A DNA stretch of 62,263 bases from Gammaproteobacteria bacterium (lineage in GTDB: Bacteria > Pseudomonadota > Gammaproteobacteria > Steroidobacterales > Steroidobacteraceae), in NCBI GenBank assembly GCA_027452045.1, contig DAIDHH010000059.1, positions 1 to 62,263 on the forward strand. The letters run 5' to 3'. Both the position numbers and the translations under genes were made by a program. Of this stretch, positions 16,536 through 25,093 are shown piece after piece; positions within the stretch are counted from its first letter, which is position 1, and each line of letters begins with the position of its first letter. The notes under the pieces are model-generated. The model was not told where the DNA came from and did not search any database. It worked only from the letters and a program-made list of their open reading frames with translations.

Positions 16536-18953
16536 TCAGGCGGCCGAGCGCTTTTGCGCCGACTCCGCGCCGGGCTTGCGCGCCTCGGGTGAGTCCGCGA
16601 ACGCCACCTCGAGCGCCTGCGAGACGCGCTCCACCCAGACGAACTCTATCGCCGCCTGCACGCTCTTCGGTATGTCCTCGAGATCGCGCCGGTTGCGCGC
16701 GGGCAGGATCACCTTGCGGATGCCCGCGCGGGCCGCCGCGATCGTCTTCTCCTTGATACCGCCCACGGGCAACACGAGGCCGCGCAGACTGATCTCGCCG
16801 GTCATGGCGACATCCGGACGCACCACGCGCTGCCTGAAGAGCGAGGCGAGCGAGACGAACATCGCAACGCCCGCGCTCGGGCCATCCTTCGGAATCGCTC
16901 CGGCCGGCACGTGCACGTGGATGTCGCTCTGGTCGAAGGCCTTGGGGTCGATCGCGAGCTCCTCCGCCTGCGCCTTGAGCAGACTCAGCGCGGTCTGCGC
17001 CGACTCCTTCATCACATCGCCCAACTGGCCGGTCAGGATGAGCTTGCCGTTGCCGCTCATGCGCGCCGATTCGATGAACAGTATGTCACCGCCCACCGGC
17101 GTCCAGGCGAGCCCGGTCGCGACCCCTGGTATCGAGGTGCGCTGGGCAACCTCGTTCTCAAAGCGCGGCGCCCCGAGCACTGCGGGCACATCATCGGCCT
17201 CGAAGCGCACGCTCGCCTCCTTTCCTTCGGCGATGCGCATGGCGGCCTGACGCAGCAGCGCGCCGATCTCGCGCTCCAGGTTGCGGCAGCCGGCTTCCCG
17301 GGTGTACTCGTGAATGATGCGCAGCAACGCCGCATCCGACACCGACACCCGCTCGCCATCGAGGCCATTCGCCTCGAGCTGGCGCCGCACCAGGTAGCGC
17401 TTCGCGATCTGCAGCTTCTCCTCGTCCGTGTAACCGGTCAGCTGGATGATCTCCATCCGATCGCGCAGCGGCCCGGGGATGGTCTCGAGCACGTTGGCGG
17501 TGGCGACGAACAGCACGTGACTCAGGTCGAACGGCACGCCGAGGTAGTTGTCGCGGAAGGTCGAGTTCTGCTCCGGATCGAGCACCTCGAGCAGCGCCGA
17601 GGCCGGATCACCCTGAAAACTCGCCGAGAGCTTGTCGATCTCATCGAGCATGAACACGGGATTGCGCGTGCCGGCCTTGCGCAGACTCTGGATGATGTTG
17701 CCGGGAAGCGCGCCGATGTAGGTGCGGCGGTGCCCGCGGATCTCCGCCTCATCGTGCACGCCGCCCAGGCTCGCGCGCACGAACTTCAGTCCCAGCGCTC
17801 GCGCCACGCTCTGGCCGAGTGAGGTCTTGCCCACACCCGGGGGACCCACGAAGCAGAGGATGGGACTGCGGCCTCGCGGGTTGAGCTTGCGAACCGCGAG
17901 GTATTCCAAGATACGCCGCTTCACCTTCTCCAGACCGTAGTGATCCTCCTCGAGCACGCCCCGGGCGCGCTCGATATCGATGTCCTCCACGTCCGCCTTG
18001 GCCCAGGGGAGTGCGACCAGCCAGTCGAGATAGGTGCGCACCATGCCGTGCTCGGGGCTCGCCTCGCTCATGCGCTTGAGGCGCTTGAGCTCCTTGCGCG
18101 CCTGCTCCTCGACCTCCTGCGGCATGCCCGCCCCGGCGATCGCTTTCTCGAGCTCGGCGACGTCCCCCTCCGCTCCCTCCTCCTCTCCGAGCTCCTTCTG
18201 CAGCTGGTGCAGTTGCTCGCGCAGTACCGCCTCGCGCTGACGCTCCCCGAGCGCGGCCTGGGTCTGCTCGGTGATGTCGCGGGTGATCTTGAGCACCTCG
18301 ACCCGATGCGCCAGCATCTTCACCACCTTGTCGAGCCGCTCCTTGAGCTCGAGCGTCTCGAGCAACTCCTGCTTCTCCTGCGGCTTCACGTCCATGAAGC
18401 TCACGATCAGATCTGCGAGCTGTCCGGCGGAGTCGATTCCGCGAATCGTCCGCCCGAGCTCCGCAGGTACCTGCGGCAGGAGCGAGAGCGCCTCCACGGC
18501 GCGCTCCTTGAGGTAGTCCACACGCGCCTCGATGTCGGCGCCCGTCTCGATGGGCTCGGCAATGGATTCGACGCGGGCGGCGAGAAACGGCTGCTCGCGC
18601 ACGACCTCCAACAGGCGAAAACGGCTCTCCCCCTGGCAGATGAGATGATGCGTGCCATCGGGCGCGGTGATGTAGCGGACCACGGTGGCGAGCACGCCGA
18701 TCTCGTAGAGGTCTTGTGGCGTGGGTTTCTCGAGCGCCGGGTCGCGCTGCAGCAGCAGCCCGACCTTGCGCCCGGTGCGAACCGCCTCCTGGGCCGCGGC
18801 AATGCTCTCCTCCCGCCCGAGAGTGACCGGCAACACCACGCCCGGAAAGAGCACGAGATTGCGCATCGCCACGATCGGCACGGTGTCGGCCGGAAATGGC
18901 GGCAGCTCTATCCGGGGTGTCGAGGCAGTGTTTTCGCTATCCGTCATGCTCAT
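16536..18953 (-). CDS. lon: Lon ATP-dependent protease (LonA)
   Basis: 805 residues from ATG at 18953; the frame stays open into the hsp20 region, but the Lon N-domain starts here and ATGA overlap with the hsp20 stop fits coupling. An N-terminal LON substrate-binding domain (VAMRNLVLFPGVVLPVTLGR) is followed by coiled helices. The AAA+ module has Walker A GPPGVGKTS and Walker B VFMLDEIDK. The C-terminal protease has the Ser in PKDGPSAGVAM and the Lys in GGIKEKTIAA. It degrades misfolded and regulatory proteins. It is co-transcribed with hsp20 from a heat-shock-like promoter. Confidence 0.96.
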   Translation of the reverse strand: MSMTDSENTASTPRIELPPFPADTVPIVAMRNLVLFPGVVLPVTLGREESIAAAQEAVRTGRKVGLLLQRDPALEKPTPQDLYEIGVLATVVRYITAPDGTHHLICQGESRFRLLEVVREQPFLAARVESIAEPIETGADIEARVDYLKERAVEALSLLPQVPAELGRTIRGIDSAGQLADLIVSFMDVKPQEKQELLETLELKERLDKVVKMLAHRVEVLKITRDITEQTQAALGERQREAVLREQLHQLQKELGEEEGAEGDVAELEKAIAGAGMPQEVEEQARKELKRLKRMSEASPEHGMVRTYLDWLVALPWAKADVEDIDIERARGVLEEDHYGLEKVKRRILEYLAVRKLNPRGRSPILCFVGPPGVGKTSLGQSVARALGLKFVRASLGGVHDEAEIRGHRRTYIGALPGNIIQSLRKAGTRNPVFMLDEIDKLSASFQGDPASALLEVLDPEQNSTFRDNYLGVPFDLSHVLFVATANVLETIPGPLRDRMEIIQLTGYTDEEKLQIAKRYLVRRQLEANGLDGERVSVSDAALLRIIHEYTREAGCRNLEREIGALLRQAAMRIAEGKEASVRFEADDVPAVLGAPRFENEVAQRTSIPGVATGLAWTPVGGDILFIESARMSGNGKLILTGQLGDVMKESAQTALSLLKAQAEELAIDPKAFDQSDIHVHVPAGAIPKDGPSAGVAMFVSLASLFRQRVVRPDVAMTGEISLRGLVLPVGGIKEKTIAAARAGIRKVILPARNRRDLEDIPKSVQAAIEFVWVERVSQALEVAFADSPEARKPGAESAQKRSAA

Positions 18954-19363
18954 CTCTCCGTCGCCGGCGCCAGATGCACCTCGAGGCAACCCCACTCGTA
19001 GCGGGTGGCTGCAACCGCAAGCGGTACTCCGGTCAGAGGAACGCGCCGGATGAACCGGCCGTGAGGAATCTCGAGGCGCCGGATCGCGGCACGCGGATGC
19101 TCGAGCTTGAGCCGGCGGGTGGCGCTCACGGTGAGCGAGGTGGGCTCGAGCCGCACCTCGATATCCTCGGGCGCCACCCCCGGCAGCGCGAACAGCAGAA
19201 TCACCCCTTCGGGGCTCTCGAGGATGTCCACCGGCGGCTCCCAGAGCGCCGCATCGGTGCCTGGCCCGAGATAGCGCAGCAATTGCCGCTGCCGCCGCTC
19301 GGCCTGGTCGAGCACCTGGCAGGCCTCGACCCACATCCACCCGTACTGTCGCTCGCTGCTCAT
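18950..19363 (-). CDS. Small heat shock protein (Hsp20/alpha-crystallin family)
   Basis: 137 residues. After a helical N-terminus (VLDQAERRQRQLLRYL) the alpha-crystallin domain is seen in EPPVDILESPEGVILLFALP, GVAPEDIEVRLEPTSLTVSA and the closing ALAVAATRYEWGCLEVHLA-like strands with G-x-L. It lacks a clear I-x-I/V oligomerisation tail. It is an ATP-independent holdase. The stop overlaps the lon start, so this pair links a chaperone that holds unfolded proteins with a protease that removes them. Confidence 0.88.
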   Translation of the reverse strand: MSSERQYGWMWVEACQVLDQAERRQRQLLRYLGPGTDAALWEPPVDILESPEGVILLFALPGVAPEDIEVRLEPTSLTVSATRRLKLEHPRAAIRRLEIPHGRFIRRVPLTGVPLAVAATRYEWGCLEVHLAPATER

Positions 19364-19421
19364 CCGCCTCTCCGCCCGGCCACCTGCCGCCCCGGCTCGT
19401 GAAATGACCGCTCACTGCCGA

Positions 19422-19449
19422 ACATGCGGCCGATGACGGACAAGTCAAG
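19422..19449 (-). promoter_or_regulatory. Sigma-32 (RpoH) type heat-shock promoter for hsp20-lon
   Basis: On the minus strand, CTTGAC (19449-19444), 14 bases, then CCGCATGT (19429-19422). The heat-shock consensus is CTTGAA-N13-15-CCCCATNT, so there is one mismatch in each element. Transcription would start near 19415, leaving a leader of about 50 bases before the hsp20 ATG. Confidence 0.7.
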
Positions 19450-19550
19450 GCGATCCGGCTCAGAGCAGCCTCTCGAGGCTGCGCTTGAGGGGCGCGAGGC
19501 GCCATAGGGGAGGATGCGTATAGGGCGAGGGATGAGCCCCGCGGGCGGCG

Positions 19551-21593
19551 CTAGCCCTCTGGCACGGCCTTCTCGCTCACCATGGTGAGCACATCGTACG
19601 CGGCGACCGTCTCCCCGTCCTGATTGGTGATCTCGGTGTCCCAACGCACTTCGCCGTAGCCCTGGCCGATGCGCAGCGATTTCTCCTTGCAGGTCAGGCG
19701 CACCTTGATGCGATCGCCGGGCTTGACGGGCTTGGTGAAGCGCAATCCGTCGATGCCGTAGTTGGCCAGCACCGGTCCGAGCGGCGGATCGACGAACAAC
19801 CCGGCGGCGGCCGAGATGAGGAAGTAGCCGTGCGCCACGCGGCCGCCGAAAAGGGGATTGCGCCGCGCCGCCGCCTCGTCCATGTGCGCATAGAAGTGAT
19901 CGCCCGAGAGCGCCGCGAAGCGCTCGATGTCCTCGACACTCACCTGCCGCTGCGCGGAATTGAACGTGTCGCCCACCTCGAGCTCGCCGAAGACTTTGCG
20001 GAATGGATGCACGCCGGGGTCGCGCTCACGTGATCCCTTCACCCAACGGCCGGTGACGGCCGTCAATACATCGGGCGTGCCCTGCACCGCGGTCCGCTGC
20101 ATGTAGTGCAGCACACCGCGGATTCCTCCCATCTCCTCTCCCCCGCCGGCGCGTCCCGGACCACCGTGAACCAGGTGAGGGAGCGGCGAGCCGTGCCCGG
20201 TGGACTCCTTGGCGCAGTGCCGGTTGATCACCAGCACGCGCCCGTGAAAGGGAGCGAGTCCAAGCACCAGGCGCGCACCGAGCGCATCGTCGGCGGTGAA
20301 CACCGAGCCCACCAGGCTGCCCATCCCGCGCCGGGCGAGCGCGATCGCATCGTCCAGGGTCTCGTAAGGTACGACCGTGCTCACCGGGCCGAAGGCCTCG
20401 ATCTCGTGGACCGCGCGCGCCCGCGCGGCATCCCTGCAATACAACACCGTGGGTGCCACGAACGCGCCGCGGTCGGGGTCGGCATCCCTGAGTGCGAGCC
20501 CGGCGCCCCGGCCGCACACGAGCTCGGCCTCGCGCTCGAGCTTGCCGATCTGCTCGAGCACCTCGCGCCGCTGGGCGAGAGAGGCGAGCGGACCCATTGC
20601 AACCTCATCCTGGCGTGGGTTGCCGATCACGACCTTGCCGAGCGCGGTGCGCAGCGCTTCGATCACCGCGCCGGCTTGGGCGGCGGGGACGATGGCCCTG
20701 CGGATGGCGGTGCATTTCTGGCCCGCCTTCACCGTCATCTCGCGCACCACCTCGCGGATGAACAGATCGAACTCCGGCGTGCCCGCCACGGCATCCGGGC
20801 CGAGGATGCAGGAGTTGAGCGAGTCGGTCTCCGCGGTGAACCGAACCGCGTTGTCCACGACGGCCGGATGCATCCGCAGCTTGCGCGCGGTGGATGCGGA
20901 GCCCGTGAAGGCGACGATGTCCTGACAGGTCAGATGATCGAAGAGGTCCCCGACCGACCCGCAGACGAGCTGCACCGAGCCCTCGGGCAGGAGCCCGGAC
21001 TCGATGATGCGGCGGAAGGCGAGCGCGGTGAGATAGGCGGTCGCGGTGGCAGGCTTCACGATGGCAGGCACGCCGGCGAGCAGCGCCGGCGCGAGTTTCT
21101 CGAGCATGCCCCAGACGGGGAAATTGAACGCATTGATGTGGACCGCGGCGCCCTCGAGCGGGACGTGGATGTGCTGCCCGAGGAAGGTACCGGACTTCGA
21201 GAGTCTCTCCACGGCGCCATCGACATACACGTGAGCATCCGGCAGCTCCTTCATGCCCTTGCTGGCGTACACGAAGAGCGTCCCGATGCCCCCATCGATG
21301 TCGATCCAGGAATCGGACTTCGTGGCCCCGGTGGCATAGGAGAGGCGGTACAGCTCGTCCTTGCACTCCGTCAGGCGCTTCGCGAGCGCCTTCAGAAGCG
21401 CCGCGCGCTCGTGGAAGGTCAGGCGGCGAAGGTTCGCCCCGCCCACGCGGCGCGCGTGCTCGAGCATCACCGCAAAGTCGAGCCCTTCGCTGGAGGCGCT
21501 CGCGATCACCTCACCCGTGGTGGCATCGCGAAGAGTCGCGGCGCCGCCGGCGCCGGCCTGCCACCGGCCGGCGATGAAGCTCTCGAGTTGCAT
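19551..21593 (-). CDS. paaZ: Bifunctional oxepin-CoA hydrolase / 3-oxo-5,6-dehydrosuberyl-CoA semialdehyde dehydrogenase
   Basis: 680 residues, the length of known PaaZ. The first 520 or so residues form an aldehyde dehydrogenase with the catalytic Cys in KAGQKCTAIRRAIVP. The C-terminal MaoC-like hydrolase domain (RYFAALSGDHFYAHMDEAAA-type segment) keeps the Asp and His of PaaZ hydrolases. It opens the oxepin-CoA ring and oxidises the resulting aldehyde in phenylacetate degradation. It is the last gene of the paa operon, 12 bases after paaG. The hsp20-lon promoter follows about 100 bases beyond. Confidence 0.93.
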   Translation of the reverse strand: MQLESFIAGRWQAGAGGAATLRDATTGEVIASASSEGLDFAVMLEHARRVGGANLRRLTFHERAALLKALAKRLTECKDELYRLSYATGATKSDSWIDIDGGIGTLFVYASKGMKELPDAHVYVDGAVERLSKSGTFLGQHIHVPLEGAAVHINAFNFPVWGMLEKLAPALLAGVPAIVKPATATAYLTALAFRRIIESGLLPEGSVQLVCGSVGDLFDHLTCQDIVAFTGSASTARKLRMHPAVVDNAVRFTAETDSLNSCILGPDAVAGTPEFDLFIREVVREMTVKAGQKCTAIRRAIVPAAQAGAVIEALRTALGKVVIGNPRQDEVAMGPLASLAQRREVLEQIGKLEREAELVCGRGAGLALRDADPDRGAFVAPTVLYCRDAARARAVHEIEAFGPVSTVVPYETLDDAIALARRGMGSLVGSVFTADDALGARLVLGLAPFHGRVLVINRHCAKESTGHGSPLPHLVHGGPGRAGGGEEMGGIRGVLHYMQRTAVQGTPDVLTAVTGRWVKGSRERDPGVHPFRKVFGELEVGDTFNSAQRQVSVEDIERFAALSGDHFYAHMDEAAARRNPLFGGRVAHGYFLISAAAGLFVDPPLGPVLANYGIDGLRFTKPVKPGDRIKVRLTCKEKSLRIGQGYGEVRWDTEITNQDGETVAAYDVLTMVSEKAVPEG

Positions 21594-21605
21594 GTCAGTG
21601 GCTCT

Positions 21606-22394
21606 CTATCGTCCGGTGAATTTCGGGTCGCGCTTCTGTGCGAACGCCGCCACCCCTTCGGCGTAGTCGGCACTGAAGCCGAGTTCGCGCTGCGCATCGC
21701 GCTCGGCATCGAGCTGCTGCACGAGCGTATGGTCCCAGCCCTCGCGCATGAGGCGCTTGGTATGTGCGAGCGCCCGCGTCGGCGCGCAGGCCAGCTGGCG
21801 AGCGATGGTATCGACCTCGCTGGCAAAGTCCTCGTCATCGATGCAGCGCCAGATGAGCCCCCACTCCGCCGCCTGCTCGGCAGGCAGCTTCCCGCCAAGC
21901 AACGCAAGACCCATGGCCCGCGCCTCGCCGATGAGGCGCGGCAGGAACCAGGTGCCGCCGGAATCGGGCACCAGGCCGATGCGCGAGAAGGCCTGCACGA
22001 AACTCGCCGAGCGCGCGGCGAGGACGAGATCGCAGGCGAGCGCGATGTTGGCGCCAGCGCCGGCCGCGACGCCGTTGACCGCGGCCAGCACCGGCAGCGG
22101 CAGACGGCGCAGGGCGAGAACCAGGGGCTTGTAGTGATGCTCGATGGACTCTCCGAGATCGGCGGCCGCCCCACCCGGGGCCACCGCGCGATCGCCGAGA
22201 TCCTGGCCCGCGCAAAAGCCGCGTCCGGCGCCGGTAATGACCAGGACGCGCGCCCCGCCCGTCTCCAGCGTGGCCAACGCGTCCCTCACCTCCGCGTGCA
22301 TCGTCGTGTTGAAGCAGTTGAGGCGCTCCGGGCGGTTCAAGGTAAGCCGGGCAATGCCGTCGGTGATCTCGAAGAGGATGGTCACGTAAGTCAT
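21606..22394 (-). CDS. paaG: Ring 1,2-epoxyphenylacetyl-CoA isomerase (PaaG, crotonase family)
   Basis: 262 residues from ATG at 22394, eight bases after an AGGAG site; an ATG at 22412 is an in-frame alternative without one. Crotonase features: NRPERLNCFNTTMHAEVRDA, GAGRGFCAGQDL (oxyanion hole) and AAGAGANIALACDLVLAA with SFVQAFSRIGLVPDSGGT carrying the acidic residue. In the Paa pathway PaaG isomerises the epoxide to oxepin-CoA. The operon position between paaE and paaZ supports PaaG over a general enoyl-CoA hydratase. Confidence 0.88.
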   Translation of the reverse strand: MTYVTILFEITDGIARLTLNRPERLNCFNTTMHAEVRDALATLETGGARVLVITGAGRGFCAGQDLGDRAVAPGGAAADLGESIEHHYKPLVLALRRLPLPVLAAVNGVAAGAGANIALACDLVLAARSASFVQAFSRIGLVPDSGGTWFLPRLIGEARAMGLALLGGKLPAEQAAEWGLIWRCIDDEDFASEVDTIARQLACAPTRALAHTKRLMREGWDHTLVQQLDAERDAQRELGFSADYAEGVAAFAQKRDPKFTGR

Positions 22395-22456
22395 CGAAAA
22401 TGCTCCTGTCATGCGAGCCGGCGCCGGGGGCGGGGCGAATCGGCCGCGCCGTGACT

Positions 22457-23527
22457 TCATTTCTCGTCGTAGTCGAGCTCGAGCTCCGGGGTCTTGCACC
22501 TCGACTGACACGCCAACACGTAGCCCTGCTCGAGTTCCCAGTCCTCGAGCGCGTAGTTTTGCGCCATCTCGACCTCGCCCCGCACCACTTTGGTCCGGCA
22601 CGTCGAGCACACGCCCGAGCGGCAGGAGAACGGCAGGTCGAGTCCGGCGCGCTCGGCCGCATCGAGCACCGTCTCCTCCTCGATCCGCATGGAGAACGAG
22701 CGGCGTCGGCCATCGAGCGTCACGGTCACCTGTGCGAGCCCCGAGGCGCCGGTCTCGGCCGCCGCGGGCCTGGCGGGGCGCTGCGCGGCGGTGCCCGCCA
22801 CCGCGAAATGCTCGATCCGGATCCGATCGGCCGGCACGCCGAGCCCGGCAAGCGCTGCGGATACATCGCCCGCCATGTCGCCGGGCCCGCAGATGAAGCA
22901 CTCGCTCAGATCCGCGGGCGCGAAGAACGCCGCGCTCAGCTCCCGTACCTTGCCGGCATCGAGCCGGCCGTTGTAGAGCGCCACCTCCTGCGGTTCGCGG
23001 CTCATCAGAAAGTGCAGCGACAGCTGCCGGGGATACCGGTCCTTCAGCCGCTGTAGTTCCTCGAGTCCCATGGTCCGCGCGAGGCTGCGGTTGCCGTAGA
23101 ACACGAGCATGCGTCCTCCCGCGGCGAGCACGCTGCGCGTTACCGCCAGCACCGGCGTGATGCCGCTTCCGGCGCAGAAGGCAACCCGCAGTCCTTCCCC
23201 GAGCGATCCGGCGTGCGCCGTGAAACTGCCATTCGGAGGCAGGACCTCCAGAGTCTGCCCGGCGCGCAGGCGCGAGAGGAATCCCGACATGCGTCCGCCC
23301 GGCTGCACGCGCGCGATGATGCGCAGGGGCCACTCACCCGGGGCGTTGGTGAGGGAGTAGGTCCGGCGGATCTCCTCGCCCTCGATCGACGCGCGCAGCG
23401 CGATATGCTGACCGGCGCTGCCGCGATAGTCCGCCTCGAGCTCCGGGGGAACCTCGAGCGCAACGGCGAGCGCATCCTCGGCCTCGGGCTCGACCTCGGC
23501 CACGCGCAGTGAGTGGTATCTCAACAT
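22457..23527 (-). CDS. paaE: Phenylacetyl-CoA epoxidase reductase subunit PaaE
   Basis: 356 residues. The N-terminal FAD domain has RRTYSLTNAP, the NAD domain GITPVLAVTRSVL with a CGPGDM segment, and the C-terminal plant-type [2Fe-2S] domain CRSGVCSTCRTKV with the fourth Cys in LACQSRC. It passes electrons from NADPH to the PaaA di-iron centre. It begins seven bases after paaD on the same strand. Length and domain order are normal. Confidence 0.94.
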   Translation of the reverse strand: MLRYHSLRVAEVEPEAEDALAVALEVPPELEADYRGSAGQHIALRASIEGEEIRRTYSLTNAPGEWPLRIIARVQPGGRMSGFLSRLRAGQTLEVLPPNGSFTAHAGSLGEGLRVAFCAGSGITPVLAVTRSVLAAGGRMLVFYGNRSLARTMGLEELQRLKDRYPRQLSLHFLMSREPQEVALYNGRLDAGKVRELSAAFFAPADLSECFICGPGDMAGDVSAALAGLGVPADRIRIEHFAVAGTAAQRPARPAAAETGASGLAQVTVTLDGRRRSFSMRIEEETVLDAAERAGLDLPFSCRSGVCSTCRTKVVRGEVEMAQNYALEDWELEQGYVLACQSRCKTPELELDYDEK

Positions 23528-23534
23528 GGAGGCC

Positions 23535-24023
23535 CTAAATGCATTTGAAGGTATCGAAGGGCTCGAGACAGCCGGTGCAGCGGTAGTGCGCCTTGCAGGG
23601 CGTCGAGCCGAACTCGCTCAAGCGCTCGACGGCCCCGCTCCCGCAACGGGGGCAGGCGAGCGGCCGCGAGGGCGATCGCTCGACGGCGATCCCGAAGGCC
23701 TCGAGCTTGCGCCGTCCCGCCTCGCTCAGCCACTGGCTGGTCCATGCCGGCCACAACACCGTGTCGATCACCACCTCCGAGAGCCCCTCCTGCTCGAGCG
23801 CTTCGCGGATCGACCTTGCGATGATCTCCGTCGCGGGACAGCCCGAATAGGTGGGGGTGATGCCGACATGCACCCGCCCATCATCCGCTCGCCGAACGTG
23901 GCGCACGATGCCGAGCTCCACCACGCTCACCACGGGGATCTCCGGATCCATCACCGCCTCGAGCGTCTCCCACACCCGCCGCTCGATCGGCGCCGCGGCC
24001 GGGGATGTCGGCCCGCTCACCAT
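23535..24023 (-). CDS. paaD: PaaD, phenylacetyl-CoA epoxidase maturation factor
   Basis: 162 residues from ATG at 24023, overlapping the end of paaC; the longer open frame reading back across paaC is a shadow. The N-terminal half is a MIP18/DUF59 domain (VMDPEIPVVSVVELGIV, PTYSGCPA), and the C-terminal half has zinc-ribbon-like cysteine pairs (CPRCGS and CTGC with the end FKCI). PaaD is needed for an active PaaABCE complex, probably through iron-sulfur or di-iron assembly. Confidence 0.92.
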   Translation of the reverse strand: MVSGPTSPAAAPIERRVWETLEAVMDPEIPVVSVVELGIVRHVRRADDGRVHVGITPTYSGCPATEIIARSIREALEQEGLSEVVIDTVLWPAWTSQWLSEAGRRKLEAFGIAVERSPSRPLACPRCGSGAVERLSEFGSTPCKAHYRCTGCLEPFDTFKCI

Positions 24024-24802
24024 GTGGCTCCCGGATAGGTCCGCTGCAGGTGCTGCATTTCCCCGAGCAAATGCCCCAGGTGCTCGGTATGCACACCGCT
24101 CTTGCCGTGCCACGGATAGTGCTGCGATGCGGGCTGGCGCAGCGTCGCCTCCTTGAGCGCCGCGGCGATCCGCGCCTCCCAGCGGCCGTGAACCGCGGCG
24201 AGCGGCGGCGCGATGGCGAGGGAGGCCATGCGCACATCGAGCGCATCGGGAGTGATCAGCTCCTCGGTGAAACGCCAGAGCGCATCGAGCGCCTCCTGCG
24301 CCCGGACATGACTCTCCGGCGTGCCATCGCCGAGCCGCACCAGCCATCCGCAGCTGAATCGCCAGTGATAGCGACACTCCTTGAGCGCCTTGGCGGCGAT
24401 CTCCGCGAGCGGCTCATCGGCCGATGCGGTGAGACTGTGGTAGAGCTCGAGTTGCCAGGCGTCGATGAGCGCCTGACGTACGATGGTCGCGGCGAAATCG
24501 CCGTTTGGCTGCTCGGCGAGCGCGACGTTGTAGAACTCCGGCGCATCGCGCAGGAACGCGAGCTGATCCTCCTCGCGGCCGCGTCCCTCGATCCGGCCGG
24601 CATAGCTGAGCAGCAGCCGCGCCTGGCCGATCAGGTCGAGCGCGATGTTGCCGAGCGCGAGATCCTCCTCGAGGGCCGGGGCGTGCCCCACCCACTCGCT
24701 CAGGCGCTGGCCGAGCACGAGGCTGGTGTCGGCAAGGCGCAGCACGTAGCGGAAGTGGTCCTCGCCCGACGCGCCCAGGGCGCTCTCGGCGGCGGCGCTC
24801 AT
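24017..24802 (-). CDS. paaC: Phenylacetyl-CoA epoxidase structural subunit PaaC
   Basis: 261 residues from ATG at 24802, overlapping paaB by four bases. It is an all-helical ferritin-like protein: LRLADTSLVLGQRLSEWVGH, EEDLALGNIALDLIGQARLL and KECRYHWRFSCGWLVRLGDG are typical PaaC segments. It resembles PaaA but lacks catalytic iron ligands and scaffolds the A subunit. Confidence 0.94.
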   Translation of the reverse strand: MSAAAESALGASGEDHFRYVLRLADTSLVLGQRLSEWVGHAPALEEDLALGNIALDLIGQARLLLSYAGRIEGRGREEDQLAFLRDAPEFYNVALAEQPNGDFAATIVRQALIDAWQLELYHSLTASADEPLAEIAAKALKECRYHWRFSCGWLVRLGDGTPESHVRAQEALDALWRFTEELITPDALDVRMASLAIAPPLAAVHGRWEARIAAALKEATLRQPASQHYPWHGKSGVHTEHLGHLLGEMQHLQRTYPGATW

Positions 24803-25083
24803 ATGTTTTTGACTTCTTCGGGAATGTCGTAGAAGGTCGGGTGCCGGTACACCTTGTCGCGCGCCGGCTCGAACAGCGCCTCGGCCTCCTCGGGGTCCGA
24901 GGCGATGATCTCGCTCGAGCGCACCACCCAGATGCTCACCCCCTCCTGACGGCGGGTATAGGTATCGCGCGCGTGCTCGAGGGCCATGCGCGCATCGGCC
25001 GCGTGCAGACTCCCGACGTGCTTGTGCTCGAGTCCCGAGCGGGCGCGGATGAAAACCTCGTAAAGTGCCCAATCCTCGTTCAT
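24799..25083 (-). CDS. paaB: Phenylacetyl-CoA epoxidase subunit PaaB
   Basis: 94 residues from ATG at 25083. The family opening WALYEVFIRARSGLEHKHVG, ADARMALEHARDTYTRR and DPEEAEALFEPARDKVYRHP is clear. PaaB bridges PaaAC heterodimers in the epoxidase complex. It starts 10 bases after the paaA stop. Confidence 0.94.
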   Translation of the reverse strand: MNEDWALYEVFIRARSGLEHKHVGSLHAADARMALEHARDTYTRRQEGVSIWVVRSSEIIASDPEEAEALFEPARDKVYRHPTFYDIPEEVKNI

Positions 25084-25093
25084 GGCCGCCTCC

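Noticed and set aside
18954-19505. N-terminal extension of Lon up to 19505
   Set aside because: It reads through hsp20 in another frame; the Lon domain begins after ATG 18953, which overlaps the hsp20 stop.
20106-22454. A 782-codon plus-strand open frame across paaZ and paaG
   Set aside because: It is antisense to clear Paa enzymes and has no recognisable domain.
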